A stretch of 54,002 bases of DNA. Source: Actinomycetes bacterium (GTDB taxonomy: Bacteria > Actinomycetota > Acidimicrobiia > Acidimicrobiales > Acidimicrobiaceae). The stretch is taken from positions 1 through 54,002 of the forward strand of contig JAJZLS010000051.1 in NCBI GenBank assembly GCA_021803345.1, written 5' to 3'. The position numbers were made by a program, and so were the translations under genes. This document shows, one piece after another, positions 34,514 through 43,808 of this stretch (position 1 is the first letter of the stretch; each line of letters starts with the position of its first letter). The notes under the pieces are model-generated. The model saw only the letters and a program-made list of their open reading frames with translations. It was not told the origin of the DNA and made no database searches.

Positions 34514-36652
34514 CTACGGACCTACAGACGGACCTATAGCTGCCGGCGGGGGAGTTGCAGGGCTTGGCTTGGCTGCAGATGTACTAGTGGTAGAACTTGG
34601 CGTTGTTGTTGAGGTTGTTGTTGGCGATCCCGAGCTTGTCGAAGAAGTCGTAGTGGTGGTGGTAGCACCAGGATTTGTATTAAATGAAGCGGGTGGCGTA
34701 GTGATCGCCCCAGGTGAGTCAATTGGAACGATGAACCTCCCTGGCGGAATAAGAGCCGGGTTAGGCTTTGGAAAATCAACCACTGGCTGACCTGCCAAAG
34801 CTTGACTCATGAACGAATGCCAAATCCTAGTTGGATAAGTCCCTCCATATACTTGGATCCCACCCACGTCAAACATCGGAACCGATCCGGCTGGATCGCC
34901 CATCCATACGGCTGTTTCCAGCTGAGGCGTGAAACCATTAAACCACGCATCTGTATAATTGTCGGTTGTACCGGTTTTACCCGCCACTTCCCTACCAGGA
35001 AGCGCTGCCGCTGTACCGGTACCGTTCAAAACAACCTGCTCCATCACCTGGTCTTCAACTGCTACATTTTGCGCCGAAAGCACTCGAATTCCGATCGGTT
35101 TGGTTGCAACTAGTGTTTTGCCAGTTGGATCTGTCACCTTGGAAACAAAATATGGAGTGTGGCGAATCCCTTTATCCGCAAGTACCGAATAGACCTCCGC
35201 CATTTCAAGTGGAGTAATGTCCTCGGAACCGATTGCCAACGAAGGCACTGGGGTAAGCGGGCTTTTGACACCCATGATATGAGCCATATTTACGATGTTT
35301 TGATCGCCTAAGTTCACACCTAATCGCACATAAGCACAGTTCACTGAATCAGCGGTTGCCTTTGTTATGGTCATCAATCCATAGCCTGGCTCTGCATTAT
35401 GAACAATATATGGGGACGGCTTAATCCCAGGAATAACAAATTCACAAGGACCCGTTCCGTCGATAATGTCACTGGGGCTATAGCCTTGTTGGAGCAGAGC
35501 TGCCAGCACTATTGGCTTGAAAGAAGAGCCTGCCTGCCTTCCCGTGCCCCCCCGGCCGGTTACGACATTAAATCCACCATAACCGGGATGCGGATTACCG
35601 GATACCATAGCTTCGACCGCCCCGGTTTTAGGATCCATACTGACCAAGGCCGAGGTAAATTTTCCATTAGTATTGGGCATTATTTGCTTTATCGAGGATT
35701 TCGCATATGACTCATACTTTGAGTTTAAGGTAGTGTAAATCTTGAGTCCATCCTGATTAAGAGCCTTAAGCCGCTCCGCCTGGGTACTCCCCAACACCGA
35801 ATATTTAGGTTCGGTCAATATTCGATCAATTACCTCTTGAACAAATGAAGAAGGCGCACCCACCTTAGGTCTATATGAAACCGTGGGAAGGGGCGCTAAT
35901 TTGTCCTTGTTGGCCTGGGCCTGGGACAGGTCGTGATATTGAACCATCTGGTCCAAGGCAACATTTCTTCGCGCAAGAGCATTGGCCGGGTGGAGAAAAG
36001 GATCATTTCCCGACGGATCCTCAATTAATATTGCAAGCAAAGCTGCTTGCACTGTGCTCAGTTGGTCTACTTTCAAATTGAAATATGTCTTTGCAGCTGC
36101 GCCTATTCCATAAGCACCATCACCAAAGTACACCGTATTAAGATAGCGATCCAGAATCTGATTTTTAGTAAATTGGCCTTCAATCCGATATGAATAGATC
36201 GCTTCCAATATTTTCCTACCCAAAGTACGCTGAGGAGTCAGAATGGTGTTTTTTACAAGCTGTTGAGTGATAGTAGAGCCACCTTCCAGAATCGTTCCGC
36301 CTGAAACGTCAGCGTACAGGGCCCTGGTAATCGACTTAAGGTCAATCGCCCCATGCAGATAGTATGTATGATCCTCTACGTCGAGCACTGCGTTCAAAAC
36401 ATTTTGTGGCACTTGAGATAAAGTAACAGGAATCCTAAAACCACTGCTCTGCATTACATAAAGTAATTTTCCCTGTGAATCATAAAACTCAGAGGGAAGA
36501 GCGAGAGACCTTAGCTTTACCGGAGTTGAAAGAGTGCCTGGTTCGCTAAACAAGCTCAAATTTGAAAATGCCGGGATAAGGAGTATCGAACCCGCACCCA
36601 ACAGAAGACCACCAAAGATGATGGTTAGAACCAGCTTCGAGAAAACCCGCAT
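34514..36652 (-). CDS. Bifunctional penicillin-binding protein (class A)
   Basis: 712 residues that polymerise and cross-link peptidoglycan. One membrane span at residues 5-27. Transglycosylase GT51 domain follows with catalytic Glu in VEDHTYYLHGAID near 92, GGSTITQQLVKN near 123 and QILDRYLNTVYFG near 160. Transpeptidase motifs are SSFKP near 378 (SxxK), SVN near 430 and KTGTTDNYTDAWFNG near 552. The last 65 residues are a Thr/Ser/Pro-rich tail. The GT motif VEDHTYY differs from the usual EDRRFY but keeps the catalytic Glu. Confidence 0.94.
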   Translation of the reverse strand: MRVFSKLVLTIIFGGLLLGAGSILLIPAFSNLSLFSEPGTLSTPVKLRSLALPSEFYDSQGKLLYVMQSSGFRIPVTLSQVPQNVLNAVLDVEDHTYYLHGAIDLKSITRALYADVSGGTILEGGSTITQQLVKNTILTPQRTLGRKILEAIYSYRIEGQFTKNQILDRYLNTVYFGDGAYGIGAAAKTYFNLKVDQLSTVQAALLAILIEDPSGNDPFLHPANALARRNVALDQMVQYHDLSQAQANKDKLAPLPTVSYRPKVGAPSSFVQEVIDRILTEPKYSVLGSTQAERLKALNQDGLKIYTTLNSKYESYAKSSIKQIMPNTNGKFTSALVSMDPKTGAVEAMVSGNPHPGYGGFNVVTGRGGTGRQAGSSFKPIVLAALLQQGYSPSDIIDGTGPCEFVIPGIKPSPYIVHNAEPGYGLMTITKATADSVNCAYVRLGVNLGDQNIVNMAHIMGVKSPLTPVPSLAIGSEDITPLEMAEVYSVLADKGIRHTPYFVSKVTDPTGKTLVATKPIGIRVLSAQNVAVEDQVMEQVVLNGTGTAAALPGREVAGKTGTTDNYTDAWFNGFTPQLETAVWMGDPAGSVPMFDVGGIQVYGGTYPTRIWHSFMSQALAGQPVVDFPKPNPALIPPGRFIVPIDSPGAITTPPASFNTNPGATTTTTTSSTSSGSPTTTSTTTPSSTTSTSAAKPSPATPPPAAIGPSVGP

Positions 36653-36870
36653 CTAAATTAAATCCCAATCGATAGGAAACACAATTCGTTCGTCAAACTT
36701 TAATCCTACGCCTCGCAGTCCAACCTATTATTCCACTATTCCCCTCAGAAATATAGTTTGGTCAGGGTTTATTGTCCTCTACCACGAGATAAGGGTAAAC
36801 TAAATAGCGAACCTGGCTCTATGAAATAAAAATCTTTCAATCGGATTATAACAGTTCTGTTCACCGTCCT

Positions 36871-36890
36871 CCCCTTCCTTTCAGAAGGGG
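36871..36890 (-). repeat. Right-end-like hairpin between the pbp and nifU genes
   Basis: On the minus strand CCCCTTC and GAAGGGG flank a short loop, followed by AGGACGGTGAA. It resembles the TnpB right-end hairpins at 53527 and 32835 (GGGGAGG after the stem). It may instead be a terminator for the nifU-like gene, although no T-run follows on that strand. Most of 36653-36921 shows nothing else. Confidence 0.35.
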
Positions 36891-36921
36891 TTCGAAAAAG
36901 ACAGAATCTTCATGTCGACGA

Positions 36922-37269
36922 TCAATATTTGGGCACGTATCCTCCCCGACCCATCGATATTGATTCTTCCAAATCGACAGATTCATCCAGATCACCTTTA
37001 ACTTCAGTAACCCATGAAAGTCTGCCCTTTAGAATTCGTTCAACACCAGCCTTTAAGGTAGTTGCAGAGATCGCGCAGGATGAGCATGAACCCTGCAGCA
37101 TAACTTCTACCACGCCTGACTCAACGTCAGCAGATACCAGCACTAAGTCCCCGCCGTCTGATTGCACTGCTGGCCGCATCATCTCAATCAGCGCTTCTAA
37201 ATCCCTACGCCGATCAACACGTACTTCATCACTAATAGCAGCTGTTGAGTCCTCTAACTTTTTATCCAT
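36922..37269 (-). CDS. NifU C-terminal-domain protein (Nfu-type Fe-S scaffold)
   Basis: 115 residues with the Nfu fold: DLEALIEMMRPAVQSDGGDLVLV near residue 23, the GSCSSCAISATTLKAGVERIL motif near 61 with the CxxC that binds a bridging cluster between two subunits. It builds or carries Fe-S clusters in the cytoplasm. Short extra tails at both ends. It lies 72 bases downstream of the pyrophosphatase gene. Confidence 0.92.
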   Translation of the reverse strand: MDKKLEDSTAAISDEVRVDRRRDLEALIEMMRPAVQSDGGDLVLVSADVESGVVEVMLQGSCSSCAISATTLKAGVERILKGRLSWVTEVKGDLDESVDLEESISMGRGGYVPKY

Positions 37270-37341
37270 ATCTATATTCTAGCCACTCCTTGACACTTAC
37301 ACTAAAAAGACAGTGAATCCAGGAAGAGCCAACTTTATGCT

Positions 37342-37839
37342 CTAATGAGACTGGCTAAGCCGCAAAACCGAAGAATTGAGTTCCTTCTCAGCCTCGGTTT
37401 TATTCCGCCACCCCTCAACATTTACGTGCTTTCCCGGCTCCAGGTCCTTATAGTGAGAAAAAAAGTGGGTAATCTCATCCTTTATGTGCTGAGAAACATC
37501 TTCGATATCTTGAATATAGCTCCATCGAGGATCTTTCTCCTGCACGCACAAAAGTTTTACGTCACGACCGGCTTCATCACTCATGATGAATGCCCCAACA
37601 GTTCTAACCTTGATATGACATCCTGGAAAAGTCGGCTGGTCCAAAAGCACCAAGGCATCTAATGGGTCACCATCTTCGCCCAATGTTCCCTCGATAAAAC
37701 CGTACTCGGTAGGGTATCCCATCGGTGTGAACAGGGTACGATCCAACCAAACCTGTCCACTGTCGTGATCAACCTCGTATTTGTTTTTTGAGCCCTTTGA
37801 AATCTCTATAACAACTTCGATACTCACAGATTCTCCCAA
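37342..37839 (-). CDS. ppa: Inorganic pyrophosphatase (family I)
   Basis: Hydrolyses pyrophosphate to drive biosynthesis. 165 residues. KNKYEVDHDSG near 18, YPTEYGFIEGTLGEDGDPLDALVLL near 42 (the acidic metal-binding motif DGDPLD), and EGWRNKTEAEKEL near 140 mark family I. ATG 37839 follows a GGGAGAAT-type site. The protein is cytoplasmic. Confidence 0.96.
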   Translation of the reverse strand: MGESVSIEVVIEISKGSKNKYEVDHDSGQVWLDRTLFTPMGYPTEYGFIEGTLGEDGDPLDALVLLDQPTFPGCHIKVRTVGAFIMSDEAGRDVKLLCVQEKDPRWSYIQDIEDVSQHIKDEITHFFSHYKDLEPGKHVNVEGWRNKTEAEKELNSSVLRLSQSH

Positions 37840-38025
37840 CCTTCCTTGGCCAGACTAACGAACATCAAATGATCAATCATTACGGCCAACCTGCAAATTC
37901 CCACTACCAAAGATAGCAGCGACTGCCATAGCCTCCTACCTATGCCCCGCAACCTGATAAACGTTTAAACACATCCACACTAAGCTAAGTAGGCTAGGAC
38001 AAGCTACCAGGAAGAAGCTTAACTA

Positions 38026-38340
38026 ATGGGCAAAAAGCGCAACAAAAATGCAAAGAAGCGACGTCCAGCGATTGAAATCGAACCAAAATGGCAAACTGCC
38101 ACTGAATCTGAAGAAACTGATCCGCTTACCGGATATCCTGCCTCGATAAGGGCAATACAACCTTACCAAGCGCTAAAAATATATATCTGTCCTGAGTGCA
38201 ATGATGTCATTACGCAAGGTTCATCACATCTTGTCGTCGTGCCAAAAGAAGCACCGGATCTTCGAAGGCACTGGCACTCCTACTGTTGGGTGCGCCGCCA
38301 AAACAGAATTCCCGCCCAAAACAAGAAATCCCACAAATAG
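38026..38340 (+). CDS. Conserved actinobacterial zinc-binding protein of unknown function
   Basis: 104 residues with a very basic N terminus (MGKKRNKNAKKRR) and C terminus. The core YICPECNDVITQGSSHLVVVP near 60 and RRHWHSYCW near 87 gives a CxxC plus H/C pattern that could hold one zinc ion. Similar proteins occur across actinobacteria without a known role. The ATG follows GGAAGAAGC. The 227 bases after it, up to the DUF2469 gene, show nothing clear. Confidence 0.72.
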   Translation: MGKKRNKNAKKRRPAIEIEPKWQTATESEETDPLTGYPASIRAIQPYQALKIYICPECNDVITQGSSHLVVVPKEAPDLRRHWHSYCWVRRQNRIPAQNKKSHK

Positions 38341-38567
38341 ACAGTCCCTTTTAAGACATGGCATACCCGCTACTTTAAAAACAGCAAAAGCCAAATAAGA
38401 GGATATAGACCGAATCTGACCACCAGCAATGCCCGTGATAGCTTAGAAGTCGATGATAGCCCGGCTCTACAAACTGTGGCTCTCGTTGCAGCTCGACAAA
38501 ATACGTCATCCAAATAGGTAAACCATCAAGCCACTAATTTACAGCCCAATACAACTTACGGCCAACA

Positions 38568-38864
38568 TCACAGTTCCGGCTGTACTGATAATTTCTCGAC
38601 GTTGACGTCACGAAATGTAACTACTTTGACATTCTCCACGAAGCGAACTGGCCGATACATATCCCAAACCCAGGCATCTTTCAATTCAACCTGAAAATAG
38701 GTAGAGCCGTTTCCTTCAACCGGAGTCACTTTGACCTCATTAGTCAAGTAGAAACGCCTCTCGGTTTCAACCACATACTGAAACATTGGCAGAACGGCAC
38801 GATACTCCTGATACAAAGCTAGTTCGATCTCGGTTTCGTAATTTTCCAGATCTTCAGAGCTCAT
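38568..38864 (-). CDS. DUF2469 protein (conserved in actinobacteria)
   Basis: 98 residues from ATG 38864 (GGAGAGA upstream). MSSEDLENYETEIELALYQEYRAVLPMFQYVVETERRFYL is the family hallmark. Function is not known. It often lies with rplS and ribonuclease H-type genes in actinobacteria. A 9-residue longer frame from 38891 is unlikely since it would enter the upstream terminator. Confidence 0.9.
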   Translation of the reverse strand: MSSEDLENYETEIELALYQEYRAVLPMFQYVVETERRFYLTNEVKVTPVEGNGSTYFQVELKDAWVWDMYRPVRFVENVKVVTFRDVNVEKLSVQPEL

Positions 38865-38889
38865 ATGTTCTCTCCAATCTTTTAACAAC

Positions 38890-38927
38890 AAGCGGGGTGG
38901 CGGGATCTAATCCCCACCACCCCGCTT
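38890..38927 (-). terminator. Terminator of the rplS operon
   Basis: On the minus strand AAGCGGGGTGG pairs with CCACCCCGCTT around a short, partly paired loop, and TTGTTGTTAAAAG follows. This strong hairpin lies just after rplS and probably ends the long housekeeping transcript. Confidence 0.8.
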
Positions 38928-38966
38928 CACGCTTAACACAAGAAATAAATAACACTAAATAAATAT

Positions 38967-39308
38967 TTAGCGCTTTTCTTTGATCTTCGCTGCTTTTCCG
39001 AATCGATCTCTCAAATAATACAATTTTGCTCTTCGGACGTCACCGCGAGTAACCACTTCGATTTTGGAAATAATCGGAGAGTGAATAGGGAATATTCTCT
39101 CTACGCCAACTCCAAAAGAAACTTTCCGAACTGTAAAGGTTTCCTGGAGGCCCGAACCAGACTTACGGATGACCGCACCCTGAAATATCTGGACTCTCTC
39201 CCGAGACCCTTCTACCACCCTGACGTGAACTTTTAAGGTGTCACCGGGTCCAAAAGCGGGAACGTCATCTCTAAGACTATCCCTATCTACTAAGTCTGTG
39301 GGCTTCAT
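38967..39308 (-). CDS. rplS: 50S ribosomal protein L19
   Basis: 113 residues, normal length. [26 protein letters not shown] near 19 and [13 protein letters not shown] near 67 are the family pattern. Last gene of the rpsP-trmD block before a strong terminator. Confidence 0.97.
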   Translation of the reverse strand: MKPTDLVDRDSLRDDVPAFGPGDTLKVHVRVVEGSRERVQIFQGAVIRKSGSGLQETFTVRKVSFGVGVERIFPIHSPIISKIEVVTRGDVRRAKLYYLRDRFGKAAKIKEKR

Positions 39309-39329
39309 TTTTCCTCGAACTCCTTAAAA

Positions 39330-40067
39330 TCATTCAGAGACTTTATAAGAATAACCGTGCTTGGCAAGAATCCGCTCATCCTCTTTGCTGAGGCCACCTC
39401 TAGCAGCAATCAAATCCGGCCTGTTTTTCAAGGTCTTGAAAAGTGCTGCAGCCATACGCCATTCAGAAATCAAAGAGTGATTGCCAGACAACAGTACCTC
39501 TGGGACATTCATCCCATTAAAGCTCGCCGGTCTAGTGTAATGGGGATATTCTAAAAGTCCGTCAGCAAAACTCTCCTGTAAGGAGGATTCCTTATTTCCT
39601 AACACTCCCGGCACTAGACGGAGGCAGCTCTCAATGATGGCTAGAGCCGCCAATTCACCTCCTGCAAGGACGAAATCTCCAATAGAGATCTCAAAGTCAA
39701 CCAGGCTCTCCAATATTCGATTGTCAAAACCCTCATAGCGCCCGCAAAGCAGTGTGAAACCGTCCAATTTAGATAACTCCAATGCCTGCTGATGGGTGTA
39801 ACTTCGGCCTGAAGGCGTTAGTGCAATCACGGGTCGTGGCGGATGCAGATCCTCAATCAAGTCAAAAATTGGTTGACACATCATCACCATTCCTGGACCA
39901 CCACCAAAAGGAGCATCATCGACGCTCTTATGGAGGTCGGTTGCATAGTCCCTCGGATTTGAAAGAGTCAGTTTAAATATTCCCCGGTTCAAAGCCCTTG
40001 CTAGAACCGACTTCGATATATAGTCTTCAATCATCTCTGGAAAGAGCGAAATGACGCTGATCCGCAT
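39330..40067 (-). CDS. trmD: tRNA (guanine-N1)-methyltransferase
   Basis: Methylates G37 of tRNAs using SAM and prevents frameshifting. SPOUT knot fold, 245 residues. DDAPFGGGPGMVM near 51, LLCGRYEGFD near 106, SIGDFVLAGGELAALAIIE near 128 and YPHYTRP near 172 are diagnostic. It starts directly after rimM with no gap, so the two are translated together. Confidence 0.97.
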   Translation of the reverse strand: MRISVISLFPEMIEDYISKSVLARALNRGIFKLTLSNPRDYATDLHKSVDDAPFGGGPGMVMMCQPIFDLIEDLHPPRPVIALTPSGRSYTHQQALELSKLDGFTLLCGRYEGFDNRILESLVDFEISIGDFVLAGGELAALAIIESCLRLVPGVLGNKESSLQESFADGLLEYPHYTRPASFNGMNVPEVLLSGNHSLISEWRMAAALFKTLKNRPDLIAARGGLSKEDERILAKHGYSYKVSE

Positions 40068-40556
40068 CTAGAACTCGCTCTCAAGCAAACCTTCAGGAAG
40101 CGTAACCTCAATTACACCCTTTTGAAAAACTGTTTCAGGTGAATCGTTTATAAAAACAAGCGGAATCAAATGACCAGATTCCAATACCAAAAGATCCGAA
40201 GCTGGATTGGCTTCCAAAAACGCGACTCGGCCGAGGCTATTATTATTCTGGTCAACAACCTCAAGACCGATCAGATGATCTACCCATAGTTGAGAGGCAT
40301 CTTCAATTGGCGAGGCAAAAAGCTTCTTTCCCTTAAGCGATTCAGCCAGGTTACGTGTCGTTACCCCTCGAAATTGGACTATCCATTTTCCCTTGTGCGC
40401 TTTGGATGTTATAACAGTCATAGCACTATCTTCGCAAACAAGGACCGACCCTGGCGATACCCTACTGGTGATATTGGTCTCTAAGGTGACCATCACCTCA
40501 CCTTTTATGCCATGAGCCTTACTTATGTAACCTACCTGCAATAGCTTTGCTGGCAC
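40068..40556 (-). CDS. rimM: 16S rRNA processing protein RimM
   Basis: Ribosome maturation factor of the 30S head, binding S19. 162 residues. VGYISKAHGIKGEVMV at the start and WVDHLIGLEVVD near 90 and LVLESGHLIPLVFI near 121 (PRC barrel) fit. It sits between the KH protein and trmD as in many bacteria. Confidence 0.94.
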   Translation of the reverse strand: MPAKLLQVGYISKAHGIKGEVMVTLETNITSRVSPGSVLVCEDSAMTVITSKAHKGKWIVQFRGVTTRNLAESLKGKKLFASPIEDASQLWVDHLIGLEVVDQNNNSLGRVAFLEANPASDLLVLESGHLIPLVFINDSPETVFQKGVIEVTLPEGLLESEF

Positions 40557-40573
40557 TGGGGTGTGACTTGTCC

Positions 40574-40867
40574 TTATCGTTCAACGATCTCGACCGATGC
40601 GTCAAGACCCTCTCTCGCACCAGCTGCCCTGACAATTGTGCGAATTGAGTAAGCTACCCTGCCCTTGCGACCAATAACCTTGCCCATGTCGTCATCAGCA
40701 ACCTGGAGTGTGAGATGGAGCTTGCCGTCGTCAGTAATCTCACGTCCTATTGTGATAGCCTCAACGTCATCGACCACCTGGGACGCAAGATACCTTAGAA
40801 CCGACACTGCCAATTCTTCTTCAGTGTCTTCGGAATCCTTGTGATCCAATGGCTCAGTTGTACTCAC
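40574..40867 (-). CDS. khpA: KH-domain RNA-binding protein (KhpA-like)
   Basis: 97 residues. The C-terminal part is a KH fold with VIGRKGRVAYSIRTIVRAAG near 65, where GRKG is the nucleic-acid-binding loop. A short acidic N-terminal extension precedes it. KhpA with KhpB affects RNA stability and cell division in Gram-positive bacteria. It lies between rpsP (3 bases away) and rimM. Confidence 0.93.
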   Translation of the reverse strand: MSTTEPLDHKDSEDTEEELAVSVLRYLASQVVDDVEAITIGREITDDGKLHLTLQVADDDMGKVIGRKGRVAYSIRTIVRAAGAREGLDASVEIVER

Positions 40868-40870
40868 TTA

Positions 40871-41140
40871 TTATTCAGCCGCCTTTGCCTGGAACTGATC
40901 CCAGGCACCAGAAATCTTTATCAACTTGCTCACGGTCTCAGTAGGCTGTGCTCCGACTTTCAGCCATTTCACCACCGCATCGTTATTAACAACGATTTTC
41001 GATTCTTCATGCTTTGGATCGTAATGACCCAAAATTTCAATAAATCTTCCATCCCTGGGCGAACGAGAATCAGCAGCAATGATCCGGTAAGTAGGCTGCT
41101 TTTTCTTTCCCATTCTAACTAAACGTAGCTTTACCGCCAC
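40871..41140 (-). CDS. rpsP: 30S ribosomal protein S16
   Basis: 89 residues. Starts VKLRLVRMGKKKQPTYRIIAADSRSPRDGRFIE, the S16 hallmark. First of the rpsP-khpA-rimM-trmD-rplS set, 153 bases downstream of ffh. That intergenic stretch may contain the promoter of the set. Confidence 0.97.
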   Translation of the reverse strand: MAVKLRLVRMGKKKQPTYRIIAADSRSPRDGRFIEILGHYDPKHEESKIVVNNDAVVKWLKVGAQPTETVSKLIKISGAWDQFQAKAAE

Positions 41141-41293
41141 TAACTACTCCTTCTTTTTCCAAAACCTATAAGGACTGAACCATCATAATCCAACTTAGCA
41201 TCAGTCACTAGCCGCTATAGTCTAAGCTCTCTTTAGCCAAACTAATGCGCATCCAGCAAACTGCGTCTCAAGAATTTGTCCATGACATTGTAG

Positions 41294-42637
41294 TTAGCGC
41301 CTCTTCTTTTTTTTGTTATTTGCTCTGTTGGGGGCCTTCTTAGTGGGTGATGGTCCTCCCACCCCCATCGATCTCATCATTTTTTGCATGTCTTTAAACT
41401 GTTTCAACAAAGTGCCAACTGCAGCTGTTGATGTACCTGAGCCGTTTGCAATCCTCAACCGTCGTGAACCGTCTATCATCTCCGGATTGGCTCGTTCTTT
41501 CCTGGTCATAGAGGAGATTATTGCCTCTACTTTTGCCAGTTCTCTCTCGTCTATATCCGCATTTCTAATCTCTTTTGGCACTCCAGGCAGCATCGAAAGG
41601 ACACCCTTGAGTGGACCCATCTTTTTAACCTGCTGCATTTGCTCGAGAAAGTCTTCAAGATCAAATTTCCCACCGCGTAACTTTTTCGCGCCCTTTTCAG
41701 TTACTTCCTTATCCAGAGTGCGCTCTGCCTGCTCTATCAGGCTTAGGACATCCCCCATACCAAGAATACGATTTGCCATGCGGTCGGGATAAAAAATATC
41801 GAAGTCAGCCAGTTTCTCGCCAGTTGAAGCAAAAGCAATTGGCTTGCCTACCACGTGACGTACAGAAAGTGCGGCCCCGCCACGAGAGTCACCATCCAAC
41901 TTGGTAAGGATCACCCCGCTGAGGCTAAGCCGCTCATTGAAAGACTTTGCTGAATTTACAGCATCTTGACCAACCATTGCATCAACAACTAGGAAAGTGT
42001 AGTTAGGCTGTATCGAAGAGGAAATTTTTTCCACTTCCTGCATTAACTCTTCGTCTATTGACAACCTTCCAGCGGTGTCAACAATCACGACATCACGCCC
42101 CAGCCTTCGGGCCTCTTCCACGCCTGCAATTGCGGTAGTAACAGGATCGCCCGGCAGTGAGAATATATCCACCCCGGCCTGGCCGGCCAAAACTCCGAGC
42201 TGCTCAACAGCAGCAGGCCGTTGAAGGTCTGCGCCAACCAGCAATGGACTTCGCCCTTGGTGTCTAAACCAGAGAGCCAACTTTGCGGCAGCTGTGGTCT
42301 TTCCCACACCTTGTAACCCGGCCATTAGAACAATGGTTGGTGGCCTGCTGGCATAGGTGATCTTAAGACTTTCCCCGCCAAGGACTTTTGTGAGCTCAGC
42401 GTTTACCGCTTTTATCACGTGTTGTGACGGAGACAAACTCCTTTGAAGATCCTCGCCAACGGTTTCCTGCCGGATCCTTTCCACCAAGGTTCTGACAACA
42501 CCGACATTGACGTCAGCTTCTATGAGCGCTGCTCTGATCTCTCGGAGTACGGCATCGACTTCTGCTTCGCTTAGACGTCCCTTCTTGCGTAACCTTGAAA
42601 AAATATCGTCAAAACGATCCGTTAGACTATCAAACAT
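41294..42637 (-). CDS. ffh: Signal recognition particle protein
   Basis: SRP54-type GTPase that brings nascent membrane proteins to FtsY. 447 residues. N-domain, then G1 GLQGVGKTTAAAKLA near 107, DTAGRL near 189, TKLDGDSRGGA near 245, then the methionine-rich M domain (EDFLEQMQQVKKMGPLKG near 322). The C terminus is a very basic run. The stop of ftsY overlaps its ATG (TAATG). Confidence 0.97.
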   Translation of the reverse strand: MFDSLTDRFDDIFSRLRKKGRLSEAEVDAVLREIRAALIEADVNVGVVRTLVERIRQETVGEDLQRSLSPSQHVIKAVNAELTKVLGGESLKITYASRPPTIVLMAGLQGVGKTTAAAKLALWFRHQGRSPLLVGADLQRPAAVEQLGVLAGQAGVDIFSLPGDPVTTAIAGVEEARRLGRDVVIVDTAGRLSIDEELMQEVEKISSSIQPNYTFLVVDAMVGQDAVNSAKSFNERLSLSGVILTKLDGDSRGGAALSVRHVVGKPIAFASTGEKLADFDIFYPDRMANRILGMGDVLSLIEQAERTLDKEVTEKGAKKLRGGKFDLEDFLEQMQQVKKMGPLKGVLSMLPGVPKEIRNADIDERELAKVEAIISSMTRKERANPEMIDGSRRLRIANGSGTSTAAVGTLLKQFKDMQKMMRSMGVGGPSPTKKAPNRANNKKKKRR

Positions 42638-43758
42638 TAATTATCTCCAGCCAACTTTCCTGCGACGCCATCTTGGTCAACGTCAAGCAACAGGCTAATA
42701 AACTCTTCTGGATCAAATGGGATCAGATCTCTAGCTCGTTCCCCAACTCCTACCAATTTTATAGGAACCCCTAATTCGGCTTCAACCGCCAAAGCTATGC
42801 CGCCCTTAGCCGAACCGTCTAACTTCGTGAGGATGACACCGGTCAAATTTGCGGCCTGCGTGAACTCCCGAGCTTGGATCAATCCATTCTGTCCAGTGGT
42901 TGCATCAAGCACCAGCAAAACTTCACATAAATGACCTGGTTCTTTATCAGCAATTCTCCTCAGCTTTTTGAGCTCCTCCATAAGGTTGAACTTTGTATGC
43001 AGACGGCCTGCGGTGTCCGCTATCACCAAATCATAATTTCGCGAGGCAGCCTTTTGAATTGCGTCAAAAACAACTGAGGATGGATCGGCTCCAGGAACTG
43101 ACCGCACGATATCCGAGCTGGTACGTTCAGCCCAACCCTGCAGTTGGTCCGCAGCAGCGGCCCTAAAAGTATCGCCTGCTGCAAGAATTACCTTTTTCCC
43201 ATCAGCGGCGGCCAAGGAAGACAATTTTCCTATCGATGTCGTCTTACCCACACCGTTCACGCCGACAATCAACCATACTGTCGGTGTTACTCCAGAATAA
43301 ATTAGCTCGCGCTCAGCGTCGACAAAGAGTAGCCTCAACTGCTCACGTATGGCGTCAATGATGGCAGCACCGTCAGTCTTCTGACTCTTGGCAACAGCAG
43401 CTTTGGCTCCCTCGATTACCCTTTCCGTTAGAGAAAGTCCTAGATCACTTAGCAAAAGGGTATCTTCAAGTTCATCCCATAGCTGCTGGTCCAAGGAACT
43501 ACTCTTACGAATTTTGCCAATTATGTTGGAAAAGACGGACCTTGATTTGATGGTGCCGCGTACCAAATCACCAGGTTCGGCTTGAGCCTCATCCAACCTG
43601 TCTGAAACCATATCCAGACTTGAGTCAGCCGAAACTGTTTCAGCTACAGATTTTTCAGGAGTCTTTGGAAGTTGAGGAAGCTTTGACCTGCGGGCACGCA
43701 AGAAAAAAGTAGATCCAATTATCACTAAAACAATTACAGCAGCAAGTACAGGTATCAT
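42637..43758 (-). CDS. ftsY: Signal recognition particle receptor FtsY
   Basis: Membrane-associated GTPase partner of Ffh. 373 residues. An N-terminal membrane span (residues 2-22), short linker, then NG domain with GVNGVGKTTSIGKL near 169, DTAGRLHTKFNLMEEL near 250, and TKLDGSAKGG near 311. The true span is unusual for FtsY but common in actinobacteria. It overlaps ffh by one base and follows smc. Confidence 0.96.
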   Translation of the reverse strand: MIPVLAAVIVLVIIGSTFFLRARRSKLPQLPKTPEKSVAETVSADSSLDMVSDRLDEAQAEPGDLVRGTIKSRSVFSNIIGKIRKSSSLDQQLWDELEDTLLLSDLGLSLTERVIEGAKAAVAKSQKTDGAAIIDAIREQLRLLFVDAERELIYSGVTPTVWLIVGVNGVGKTTSIGKLSSLAAADGKKVILAAGDTFRAAAADQLQGWAERTSSDIVRSVPGADPSSVVFDAIQKAASRNYDLVIADTAGRLHTKFNLMEELKKLRRIADKEPGHLCEVLLVLDATTGQNGLIQAREFTQAANLTGVILTKLDGSAKGGIALAVEAELGVPIKLVGVGERARDLIPFDPEEFISLLLDVDQDGVAGKLAGDN

Positions 43759-43808
43759 CGCTAAGTCAGCCTAGACAACACCGAGGAGCAAACCCGACGT
43801 ATTTGTAA

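Noticed and set aside
41141-41293. Signal recognition particle RNA (ffs) near ffh
   Set aside because: The interval shows no GGAAG-type SRP hairpin.
41313-41792. 159-codon plus-strand frame
   Set aside because: Antisense to ffh; shadow of a conserved gene.
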